Positions 21,430 to 30,944 of a stretch of DNA of 64,000 bases are shown here, piece after piece. Position numbers and translations under genes: made by a program. Below the pieces are notes generated by a model. The model saw only the letters and a program-made list of their open reading frames with translations, had not been told where the DNA came from and did no database searches. This stretch comes from Isoetes taiwanensis (lineage: Eukaryota; Streptophyta; Lycopodiopsida; Isoetales; Isoetaceae): NCBI GenBank assembly GCA_021234155.1, contig JAJEKV010000005.1, positions 2,121,294 through 2,185,293 of the forward strand, given 5' to 3'. The number at the start of each line of letters is the position of its first letter. Positions within the stretch are counted from its first letter, which is position 1.

Positions 21430-22330
21430 AAAAATATTGAAAAATTAACCCGCTTTTTCAATCGGGAGCAAAACTTGGTTCGATGATCGAAACCCATGCT
21501 CAAGAAGTCGATATAAAAGCAGTTGAGAATAATGCCCTCTTCAACCAAGCTCATACATGCGAATGCAAGTAAGAATAGCACTAAATGTCATTTCATTTGG
21601 CCTAATGGCATTAGCTTGCATTTCCTCGAAAACTCTTGTGCGTGACCAAGCACGCAAAAGCCATCTTGAGCATATCCCGCGAATCATTGTATTCCATGTC
21701 AATGCATCTCGATTTTTTACTATGTCAAAACCCTTACATGCTTCATTCAAGCTTCCACAATTCACATACATATCAACAAGTGCATTTTGTACAATGACAT
21801 GCGATTGGCATTCAGCCTCAACAATTTGTTCGTGGACTTGTGCGCCCGCCTCCAAAGCTCCTACACGCCACAAGCCTTCAAGATCTTTGGAATATGTAAA
21901 CTTATCTAACAACACGCCATGATGCTGCATATTTTCAAAGCATTTTAGCTCTAGGTAGCCTTTGCCATGTTGTGCATATCCTGCAATAAGAATATTCCAC
22001 ACAACCACGTCTTTTTGTGGCAGTCCGTCAAAAACTCTGTTGGCCTCATCCAAGTTACTTTTCACCTTTTGCATACATATCAATAAGGGCACAACTACTG
22101 AGATCGAATTGCAACCTTGCCTCAATTATTTGCACATGGATCCATCTGCCCCACAGATGCATCTTGTCTTCTTTGATATTCTTAAAATGCTCAAAAATGT
22201 CATTTGCCGAGCAAAGTAGAATGTCTTGCACTCTTCAATCAATTTTCATCCCCAAACTTGCCATGACTCTTCTCACCAAACAACAACTTCTGTTAGCATA
22301 AGTCCTAGAAGATCGCTTCCAAATTCACCA
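21430..22330 (-). pseudogene. pentatricopeptide repeat (PPR) protein fragment
   Basis: PPR proteins bind organellar RNA. On the minus strand an open stretch (22125 to 21541) contains two clear PPR-style units: VVVWNILIAGYAQHGKGYLE at about 22012-21953 and LTWNTMIRGICSRWLLRAWS, followed by ...FEEMQANAIRPNEMTFSAIL. Between them is ALVDMYVNCGSLNEA, the typical S-type connector of plant PLS-class PPR proteins. Upstream, GRWIHVQIIEARLQFD and SCALIDMYAK are in another frame, and downstream MSLVEEG needs a further shift at about 21560. So at least two indels break it. No complete start, stop or E/DYW tail is visible. It is one of three minus-strand gene fragments in a row. Confidence 0.83.
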
Positions 22331-22559
22331 AAATTTGCCGAAGTTTTTTCTTGCTGTAACTACTTCTTCAAGTACGTAATTCAGCTGTTTTTTCAACCTC
22401 CATATTTCAAGATTTGTTGGAATGGGAATCAACCCCCGCAAGTAAGAATGTCGGGAAAATTTAACAGAGAACTGTAAGTCTCAACATTGAGTTTAGGCGT
22501 TACCTAGCTGCAGGGAAGCTAGTTTAATTTACTGGGCCTTACCAAAAGCAGTCCTAGAG

Positions 22560-23310
22560 AACACAAAAGTTCAAAAACCTGCTTCCCTTTCTCATAGCTA
22601 CTTCCAAAGGCGTGTGAGATATCACATCCGCAGCTTCACGCATTTGAGCTGCTCTAAAACCTCAATTTCTCCTCAAACCCCTGTTTCTCAATAGCCCGCT
22701 CCCAATTTTCAACCATCTCCAAGGTGCACTCTTGCCATGGCATCCACCATAGCCTAAGAAAAGGAAAAAAATATGGGAGTAAAAGGATGATCCTCCGTAA
22801 GAATAACTTAGAAGCCAAATGAATAAGTAAAACCTCCGGAAATAATCCTCCGTGAAGAATAGAAGAGAAATTAATACCTTAAGTTTCTCTCATGAAACGC
22901 CTGGAGACAATTAAATCTTCTTTGTGTCCAGTCCTCACCCCTCCTCCTAATATACCATTTCGATTACAACATCAATAGCTTTCCGCTGAAGAAGTCCCCG
23001 CCAAATCCCGACTTTTTCTTCTGAGAGCACTTCCCTAACCAAATCCGGGTCCTGTATAACCACCCTTGACTCATCACCCATCCATATTAGATAATTTTTT
23101 CCGTAGGTTTTAGAGTAGAGTTTCAAATCAGGCAGGAAGTGGACGACAATATCATGAGTGATTTCGTGGAAATCCTGGTCGAGAGCTTTTGCCTTCATGT
23201 CCAAAATTTGCAACAGATTTCCAAGTATGGGAAGAGTTGGAGCTCCTGTGATGCCCTGCCGGAGAAAAGAAGCTCTGATGGCTCGAGGGGTGAGGAGATA
23301 ATGGTCGAAC
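22560..23310 (-). pseudogene. cytochrome P450 5' fragment (CYP72-clan-like)
   Basis: P450s are ER-bound heme monooxygenases. On the minus strand the first piece (about 23310 to 22944) reads FLRQGITGAPTLPILGNL, the Pro-rich hinge region, then HEITHDIVVHFLPDLKLYS, KTYGKNYLIWMGDESRVVI and DPDLVREVL, a pattern typical of the CYP72 clan. A second exon (22753 to about 22560, after a TTTTCTTAG acceptor) reads MVENWERAIEKQGFEEK and then, after shifts, FGSSYEKGKQVFE. Stops and frame changes occur in exon 2, and the I-helix, ExxR and heme Cys regions are missing. The membrane anchor side is cut at about 23302, where the inverted-arm repeat starts. Therefore a fragment. Confidence 0.82.
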
Positions 23311-23456
23311 GGGGCTGGATGACCGAGAGTTTACAGGCAGCAGCCAGTTTAGAGCAGTCACCAGCATATGCTAGGCATATGCCGGCATATACCTGGATAT
23401 GCCCACATACCCACATAAACGAGGGTTTGCCCCCCTAGGGGCAACCCAAAAAGGGG
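23302..23456 (+). repeat. left arm of a long inverted repeat
   Basis: About 155 bp matching 25076-25229 in reverse complement. Shared from the outside in: TGGTCGA, GATGACCGAGAGTTTACA, ATGCTAGGCATATGCYGGCA, CTGGATATGCCCACATACCC, ACATAAACGAGGGTTTGCC and GGGGCAACCCAAAAAGGG. The outer edge overlaps the broken end of the P450 fragment. Confidence 0.85.
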
Positions 23457-23559
23457 AAAGGAAAAAGGAAAGTGTGTAGGATAATGAGGAAAAGGGGAAA
23501 CACGGGATAGAGCAAAAAGAAAAGGGAAGGAAAAGGGTATTAAGTGCACAAAAACCTTT

Positions 23560-23710
23560 TATAGCTCAGCAACACTGGGCTTGGTTTCTATTATATTGAT
23601 TTATGAAAAAAAGTCTGGGCTGAATATGTTTCCGTCCACACAGCTTTCCAACTTATGCCCAACGACGCTGGGCACCATGGTTCCCAACTTATGCCCGACA
23701 ACGCTGGGCA
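23560..23710 (+). repeat. three GCCCA...TGGGC hairpins in a row
   Basis: Hairpin words are GCTCAGCAACACTGGGC (about 23562), GCCCAACGACGCTGGGC (about 23647) and GCCCGACAACGCTGGGC (about 23692). The last two are preceded by ACTTAT and followed by ACCAT. They are relatives of the hairpin at 15231. The final one is followed by ATTATTAGT, a weak match to a Helitron CTRR-T end. Confidence 0.6.
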
Positions 23711-23719
23711 CCATTATTA

Positions 23720-23974
23720 GTAACATTTAAATCCATATCCATTGGCCTTAAATAAATTCGAAATTTGAAATTAAAATGGAAGGGGCGGGGAATTTTGTAC
23801 ATACCTTTGAAAAAGAAGAGATTTAGGACAATGTTCTAAAGGTTCAAACTATATCATCTGGCTGGCTGGCCGACTGGCTCCAGTCCCCGCAGGGCCCCAA
23901 GTGATAGAATATGTAGAAGCACCTCCTACCAATGTACATATAAAGTTAAACACCCTCATATTATATGTATACTC
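23720..23974. other. spacer inside the inverted-arm element
   Basis: AT-rich sequence with a short tandem CTGGCTGGCCGACTGGCTCC near 23861. A GTACATACCTTT block near 23800 recurs at about 32130. No coding region. Confidence 0.4.
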
Positions 23975-24935
23975 TTTCTTCACCCTTTCTCTTTTCCCCT
24001 TTTTTCACGCCCTTTCCTTTTTTCTCTTTTTCTCGTTCCCTTTTCCCAATTTCTCTTTTTCCCTTTTCCCCCTCTCTTTTCCTTTTTACTTTTCTTTTTC
24101 CCATAGACTTTGCAACCTTTTCTTATTTTCCCTTACCTTTTTCTCTTTTTCTCACCTTTACTTCTTACCCTTCTCATGATTGCTCTTTTTCCGTTCCCCC
24201 TCGCCTATTCTATTCCTTTTCTATTTTCTTTTATCTTTCCATTTTCCTTTTCTCCTTCTCTTTCCTTTTTCCTCTTACCTTTCCTTTATTCCTTTTCCTT
24301 TTTCCTTTTCCCTTTTTCCTTTTCCCCTTTCATCGTTTTCCTTTTCCCTTCCCCTCTTCCTTTTCCCTTTTCCCTTTCATCGTTTTTTCCTTTTCCCTTC
24401 CCTCTTCCTTTTCCCCTTTCATCGTTTTTTCCTTTTCCTTCCCCTCTTCCTTTTCCCTTTTCCCTTTTCCCTTTCATCGTTTTCCTTTTTCCCTTTTCCC
24501 TTTTCCCTTTTCCCTTTTCCCTTTCATCGTTTTCCCTTTTCCTTCCCCTTTTCCCTTTTCCCTTTTCGCTTTTCCCTTTTCCCTTTTCCCTTTCATCATT
24601 TTTTTCCTTTTCCCTTTCCCTTTTCCGTTTCCCTTTTCCCTTTTCCATTTCATCGTTTTTCCTTTTCCCGTCCCCTTTTCCTTTCCCTTTTCCTTTTCCC
24701 TTTTCCCTTTTCCTTTCATCTTTTTTCCTTTTCCCTTCCCTTTTCCTTTTCCCTTTTTCCCTTTCATCGTTTCCCTTTCCCTTTCATCGTTTTCCTTTTC
24801 CTTCCCTTTTCCGTTTCCTTTTCCTTTTCCCTTTCCTTTTCCTTTTCCCTTTTCCCTTTTCCCTTTTCCCTTTTCCTTTTCCTTTTCCTTTTTCCTTTTT
24901 CCTTTTTCCTTTTTCCTTTTCCCTTTCAAATTGAA
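23975..24935. repeat. polypyrimidine tract with CATCG-punctuated minisatellite
   Basis: About 960 bp of C/T on the plus strand, mainly CCTTTTCCC words. From about 24325 to 24800 the run is punctuated by CCTTTCATCGTTTTCC at intervals of roughly 40-65 bp, so part of it is a minisatellite. The frames of 260-325 codons across it encode only Phe/Pro/Ser/Leu and are artefacts. Confidence 0.9.
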
Positions 24936-24949
24936 GCCATAGTCAAGAT

Positions 24950-25070
24950 GAAATTTTAGTTGAAGACACGCACACATCATCTCCACCATTGGTCAATCAA
25001 ATCCTCGACCGTCCGATTTAGGGTGCGGTCCATTACACAACATTATAATATAAGATGTATGAATTTAAAT
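24950..25070 (-). repeat. dispersed module, copy 2
   Basis: Reverse complement of the module at 15259-15429, sharing GAGGATTTGATTGACCAATG, CCTAAATCG and ATCTTATATTATAA. As in copy 1, the long purine tract (here read on the minus strand) lies directly downstream. Confidence 0.65.
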
Positions 25071-25075
25071 ACTTT

Positions 25076-25229
25076 CCCTTTTTGGGTTGCCCCTAGGGGG
25101 CAAACCCTCGTTTATGTGGGTATGTGGGCATATCCAGAAATATGCCAGCATATGCCTAGCATATCTTGGGTGATTGCTCAAAGGCGGCGCACATTGTAAA
25201 CTCTCGGTCATCGAATTTTCGGTCGACCA
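25076..25229 (-). repeat. right arm of the long inverted repeat
   Basis: Reverse-complement partner of 23302-23456. The inner end is the GGGTTGCCCCTAGGGGGCAAACCC palindrome in halves, and the outer end includes CTCTCGGTCATC and GGTCGACC. The arms enclose 1.6 kb holding hairpins, the pyrimidine tract and the dispersed module. Confidence 0.85.
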
Positions 25230-25735
25230 CATTTGCCGCCCAAACCCCTTCAGACTCCGGCTTCGGCTATGGCTATGCCGCTCGCCGCCTTCTCATTTTA
25301 ATAGCCACGAGCCTTTGGTATACCTCCACTCTCGTGGCAAACCTGTTTTCGAGCAGGCCAGCGACCAGGGCAGAAATCCGCTCTCCTCCAAATGGCCATG
25401 GCCTGGCAAATCAGCCCGATTTAACATGGCAGATAAACATTAGCAGCAAATCGGCCAATCCCTCCTCCTTTTGATTTTCCAGGTCCAGTCTTCACACAAA
25501 TGGGGTTTTCTGGCAAAGAATAGACCTAGCTTGGCTATGGCATGGCCAAATCGGCATGATTAGGCTCGATTCTACTCCTTCCTCGTCTCTATTTTGTTCT
25601 TTACAGGTTAAGCTTTAAGCCCAAGGGGGTTTTCTGTGGAGAACAGGCCGAAATCGTAACTGGCTTAGGGTAAGATCACAGCAAATGCAACTCAAAAACG
25701 ATTTGAGTCAATAACAGTCCAATATCGCTCCGGAC
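25230..25735. other. region upstream of the Tim17-family gene
   Basis: No coding region recognised. It may hold promoter and 5' UTR of the downstream gene; no distinct TATA box or CpG feature stands out. Confidence 0.35.
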
Positions 25736-27111
25736 ATGGCGGAGCGTCGTCCCAAGCGCCCCACTCCGCCAGAGGTTCCTCTAGACCCCAAGGTGAGTTC
25801 CATATGCTGGAAATATATGAGATTGTATATCCTCTGATTTTTTCTTTTTCTTTTTGCACTGCTCGTTTTTTCCCTAGATGGCAGCCCTGAAGCCCGAACT
25901 TGAAGAATGGGGAAGTAGAACGTTATGCGGCATTCTAGCAGGCATGCTTTATGGAGGTTGTAAAGAAGCATAAGACTCAGGGGTATGTCTTTCTAACTAT
26001 CTATGAGGATTTCTGTTTCATATATTGCATTATTACAAGAAATGCTCCACGTTCACTAGTCTCTTCTCGAATCCTGTTATAATGTATGTCTTCAAAAAGT
26101 GCAATTGTAACCTGGTATCTGCATGTTATATAAATTCCATATTACTGTGGTTCAATATGGAAGCTGTTCAAATGGAAACAATCTTTTTTCGAGATTCTAT
26201 TGCCATTGCTTGTGCATAATTTCCTAAATTATAGTGGAAATAATCCAGATATTAGCTCAGCAAAAGCTTGAGTAGTTCTATCTCTTACTTCATAACAAAA
26301 TTAGCAGAATCTTACTTCGTAACAAACTTAGCAGAAAGTCATGTTGTCCTGTCCAAACCTGCTTGATTATTTCATTGTGGGAGAGGAAAGTGCATAACAA
26401 GCCTCAATTCCCTCGAATATCATACACATGCAGGATAACACACAATATATTTGTCTTGCTTGTGCAGAAGGAGGAAAGGTCACTTTTACCATCACAGGCA
26501 GGCAGTAAGGATTGGCCAGAACGACAAAAGCTTTTGAAGGACATGGCAGAAGCACGAGTGTTCGCATCACAAAGGGAACTGTTTTGGGAGGTTTTAAATT
26601 GGGAGCATTTACTGCTCTGTTTTGTGGCATACAACAAGGTCTTGGCATCCATAGAGGCATGCGTGATACAACTAACACTGTTGCAGCAGCAACTATTACA
26701 GCTGTTATCTTTGGCCTTGCATGTGAGTTGCAACACAGGATGTGTACTTTTTAATTGGTGGCGGATATCTTTTTCTTCTGTGAGGACAGCTGGGTGGAGT
26801 CAGGTATGATATTGACCTAACAGACCTTGCCATATAAACAGCACCAGGATCTTTGAAGCGGCGGGCAAGTACAGCAGCATTAGGTGCTTTTCTTGGAGCA
26901 GCATTCTCTCTGCCTTTAGGTATGGTCTTTTACATTTGGTAATATCAAGCTTGCTTTCAGTTTTTAGTTTTGCTGTGTCCTAACTGTGGCACATTGACGC
27001 GATGTTTGGTAGCATTTTTATTTGCCACCACTAATTGTTCTTGCAGGGCAGTGTGTACATAACCTGATTCATCCAAGAAGACAGCATGAAAGTGCTGTGA
27101 CTGTGAAATAA
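25736..27111 (+). pseudogene. Tim17/Tim22/Tim23-family protein gene, five exons, frame disrupted
   Basis: Family members are small membrane proteins of mitochondria or plastids (protein import or complex assembly). Exons: 25736-25792 (MAERRPKRPTPPEVPLDPK, donor GTGAGT), 25878-25982 (EEWGSRTLCGILAGMLYGG), 26468-26722, 26842-26919 (PGSLKRRASTAALGAFLGAA) and 27047-27111, ending ESAVTVK and TAA. Exon 3 carries the core signature ITKGTVLGGFKLGAFTAL...AAATITAVIFGLA, with Gly-rich helices as in the family. All borders are GT-AG. Two problems: exon 2 has an in-frame TAA at 25971-25973 just before its donor, and in exon 3 the core frame differs by an indel near 26555 from the better upstream frame (ERQKLLKDMAEAR). 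Either it is a recent pseudogene, a splice choice is wrong, or the assembly has indels. TIMMDC1-like identity is a guess. Confidence 0.7.
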
Positions 27112-27797
27112 TCGTTGTACAGTGATCAACAGATTTTGTTGAGATGCACTTGTTAGTCACTATAGATAAGTTGGGAACCGCAATAACATTGGAAAAAAGA
27201 ACTGGATGTTCAAACAGACAAAGCATTGAGATAACACAGGCTTATTACGAAGTTGAATATGCTTGGTGTCAATATAGTTGAACATGATACTTTTGAAGTC
27301 AGCCTTAGCAAGTGATTAAGCACATTTTTACATGTTCTATTTATTTGCCACAATTGTTATGCAGTATTTTCTATTTCCGAAGCTGCATAATATCTCTGCC
27401 ACCTCGCGGTAAACCCATTGGGATGATGACCAGAAATTGTGTATAGATGCAAGGAAATTTCAACATCAAATACATTTAGGTTCACTTATGCATGAACATC
27501 TCAAAACAAATGTGTTCCTCCATTATTATTATGCCAAATCTAGTTAGTTAGGTCTAATTTCCTAAGGTTTATGGTACGGATTTGTTTGCGGTTGGGTGTC
27601 AATTCTTGGGATTACTGCTTAGAAGTCATTTTCTATTGTGGAAATCGAAGGCCGAAGTTTCAAAGGTTGAACATTGGCGCTTCTGGTCGCCTTTGCTAGC
27701 ACATTCTTGGTTTTTGGATGTCCGATTCCAGGAATTGTGTTCTAAGGTAAGTTTGGGCGCTGTGTTGTAGGGGTGAATCTTTGATTGTCCTTGTTGA
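27112..27797. other. intergenic, no gene
   Basis: 3' flank of the Tim17-family gene and left flank of an LTR element. No domain recognised. Confidence 0.5.
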
Positions 27798-27802
27798 GGG
27801 AT

Positions 27803-28412
27803 TGTTGACCGGGATTTTGGCACCCGGTCAACATAAGAAAGGAGGGGGCGTGAAGGCGTATTTGTAACCTAAGGGCCTAGATTTATAAGGGCCTTTGGGA
27901 TGTTTATTACAATTATTTTAAATGGCTAAGATAAAAAGGTGAAAATAGAAGGCTAAGATGAAGGGGCATAAATCAAAGGTTGAGATGAAGAGGTTGGAAT
28001 GGAAGGCTAAGATGAAGGGGCAAAAATCAATGGTTGAGATGAAGAGGTTGGAATGGAAGGTGGAGATTATGAGGTGCTTAGTATTTAAAATTTTTGAGGA
28101 ACACGAGGTCCTCCTCTCCCCCTGATCCACGATTCTTGAGAGGGTTCAGAGACCTCTCTTGATCATGGATTCAGAGGCCCTCCATGTTTCAGAGGCATGG
28201 AGGGCTATTTACATTGTATTTCCTTCTTTTGTTCTTATAGATTGAAGATTATTTTGGGCCCAAGATTTTTCTCTATTTCTTGCCTCTGTCTAATCCATTC
28301 TGTTTTGCATTGTAGCAGCCCTCTCATTCTTTATCTTGCAGCATCAAAATTTGATCTTGATTCTTGCCTCTTGAGGCCACTTGTTGGGGATTGTGGGGAA
28401 AATCCGTCAACA
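27803..28412 (+). repeat. 5' LTR of the non-autonomous element
   Basis: 610 bp. The first 31 bases are a hairpin (TTGACCGGG ... CCCGGTCAA). Inside are repeated GGCTAAGATGAAGGGG and GGTTGAGATGAAGAGG words at 27950-28070. Confidence 0.92.
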
Positions 28413-29924
28413 AAATGGAGGTTCTGCCGAGATATAATCTTCCCCAAGATCATTGTTGATGCTGCTTTTATTCTGCCATTTTTTATCAATCTATTTCTTT
28501 TCATCGCTTTGCCATCCATCCGTCACTCTTCTCTTGTTCACTGTCCAGTCTGAGAAAATGCCATGGTGGGACAGTTTCAATTGTTTGTAAGCAAAACAAG
28601 ACTCGGCTGCATCCAGTCCATGCTTTGCTATATCTCCAGTCCTTTACACCCATTTTATTTTTGCTCCACTTCTTGCATTCTGCACAGTCCCTGTACTTCA
28701 AATTCAAAAATCGTGTTAAAATCTTTTCTGGCCGAAACCTGCAGATCGAAGTCTACTATATGAAGATGCTGGGAAGAGATCTTACGAAAAGGAGAGGATG
28801 TAACAGATAGGATGCCTGCTGCTTGAAGATGCTGCAGAAAGAAGAAAAAGAAGATGCTGCGAAAAGAAGACTTCTTGGTTTATTTTTTGGAAGAGCCAGC
28901 AAGAGCCAGCCCTCCATATATTACTGCTTTATCTTCTGTTGCTGCCCTTTATACAACAAAAGTTTCCCTTGCATTCTGCCTGCAAAAAAGACCATATCCA
29001 AAAGCTCTGCAAAAGATTTTTTTATGCAAAAAGAAGGGCTTTAGCTGCGCCATTTCTCACCATAGCCTTGTTCTTGTTTCTGCAAGAAAGAAGAAAAGAT
29101 CAAGCAAGAAAAGTGCTGCTGGAAGAAGAAGATATTTCAGAGATATTTTTTGCTGCTACAGACTAGACCAGCCTTGTTTTTGCATCCAAAATGTTCTTTT
29201 CTTCTGCCATATCCATCTGCTAAGTTATTTGCACACTGAGCCTCATGTTTGCTGTTGCCTGTAGTCACCAGATCTGCAGAAGAAAGAAAGTCACCGGATC
29301 TGCAGAAGAAAGAAAGTAAGGAGCAAACAATATGCATGCCATCTCTGTGCTTTGGCGCCTCCTGCAAGAAGAAGAGAAGCAATCATAAGGAAAAAGAATA
29401 ACCGCCATTGCCTCCTGTTCGCTGCCGCCCAAAAAATTTTCTTTGTCATTTTTTTCCACGCTCATCCTTTTGCCCTTTTCCTTTGTTTTGTCCTTCGCCA
29501 CTTTTTTTATTTTGTCTTTCCTATCTATCTTTCTTTGTATTTGTTTTTTTAACCACCCTTTTTAGTTTCTTGACACATTTGCTTAAACACCGTTTACCAC
29601 TTTTTGCCATATTTGCCTTTTCTTACCCACTCTTTATCCACGTTTATGGCCACATGCTATATTTTGTTTCTTGCCCTTAAATGGCCCCACGTTTATATCT
29701 TAACCTATTATTACCTTCCTTGATTTGCATTCTTGATATAATTTGCACCTTCAGACATTTTGTTTGGGCGTGCCCATCTCTCTAAGACCATTGCCCTATG
29801 CATTTAAGCTGTACCCCAAGGCCAAACTTATCATTACTCTTCTATATCTTTCTCATGGCACATATCATTATGGTGTTGTTACATAGTATAGATGTATGCT
29901 TATGTACACACTAGAAGTTATATT

Positions 29925-30250
29925 TTGGTGTTGGAGTACACCCTAAAACCTCTAAATATTATTATTATTCTATGGTGTTGGAGTACACCCTAAAACCTCC
30001 AAAGTTTTATTATCATTCTATGGTGTTGGAGTACACCCTAAAACCTCCAAATATTATTATTATTCTATGGTGTTGGAGTACACCCTAAAACCTCCAAAGT
30101 TTTATTATCATTCTATGGTGTTGGAGTACACCCTAAAACCTCCAAAGTTTTATTATCATTCTATGGTGTTGGAGTACACCCTAAAACCTCCAAATATTAT
30201 TATTATTCTATGGTGTTGGAGTACACCCTAAAAACCTCCAAATCATTGTA
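29925..30250 (+). repeat. 48-bp tandem array, seven copies
   Basis: Unit starts TATGGTGTTGGAGTACACCC and continues TAAAACCTCCAAA followed by one of two endings, TATTATTATTATTC or GTTTTATTATCATTC. Seven units are readable, the last one partial. The two endings alternate irregularly, indicating higher-order duplication. It lies just before the 3' LTR. Confidence 0.92.
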
Positions 30251-30319
30251 CTCAAATGGAGAAGAAGAAGATGAAGCATTTGGGCCGAGGGGACCGGCCC
30301 ATTTTTTGTTTGGGCGAGA

Positions 30320-30939
30320 TGTTGACCGGGATTTTGGCACCCGGTCAACATAAGAAAGGAGGGGGCGTGAAGGCGTATTTGTAACCTAAGGGCCTAGATT
30401 TATAAGGGCCTTTGGGATGTTTATTACAATTATTTTAAATGGCTAAGATAAAAAGGTGAAAATAGAAGGCTAAGATGAAGGGGCATAAATCAAAGGTTGA
30501 GATGAAGAGGTTGGAATGGAAGGCTAAGATGAAAGGGCAGAAATCAATGGTTGAGATGAAGAGGTTGGAATGGAAGGTGGAGATTATCAGGTGCTTAATA
30601 TTTAAAATTTTTGAGGAACACGAGTTCCTCCTCTCCCCCTGATCCACGATTCTTGAGAGGGTTCAGAGACCTCTCTTGATCATGGATTCAGAGGCCCTCC
30701 ATGTTTCAGAGGCATGGAAGGCTATTTACATTGTATTTCCTTCTTTTGTTCTTATAGATTGAAGATTATTTTGGGCCCAAGATTTTTCTCTATTTCTTGC
30801 CTCTGTCCAATCCATTCTAATCCATTCTGTTTTGCATTGTAGCAGTCCTCTCATTCTTTATCTTGCAGCATCAAAATTTGATTTTGATTCTTGCCTCTTG
30901 AGGCCACTTGTTGGGGATTGTGGGGAAAATCCGTCAACA
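30320..30939 (+). repeat. 3' LTR of the non-autonomous element
   Basis: 620 bp, near-identical to 27803-28412 except for a few substitutions and a small duplication (AATCCATTCT repeated near 30805-30830). Followed by GGGAT. Confidence 0.92.
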
Positions 30940-30944
30940 GGGAT

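Larger units (their letters stand above)
27798..30944. mobile_element. non-autonomous LTR retrotransposon (TRIM/LARD-like)
   Basis: Two LTRs, 27803-28412 and 30320-30939, start TGTTGACCGGG and end CCGTCAACA. They are flanked by a perfect 5-bp duplication GGGAT (27798-27802 and 30940-30944). The 1.9 kb between them has no gag or pol motif, only Ser/Leu/Lys-poor short frames, poly-purine patches and a 48-bp tandem array. A TGG-starting candidate primer-binding site, TGGAGGTTCTGCCG, begins three bases after the 5' LTR; I could not name its tRNA. The two LTRs are nearly identical, so insertion is fairly recent. Its replication must depend on proteins of another element. Orientation is likely plus from the candidate primer site. 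Confidence 0.92.

Noticed and set aside
23965-24959. 325-, 274- and 259-codon plus frames and the Lys/Gly/Glu-rich minus frames in the pyrimidine tract
   Set aside because: Compositional artefacts of a C/T repeat; no start context, no domain, all frames open equally.
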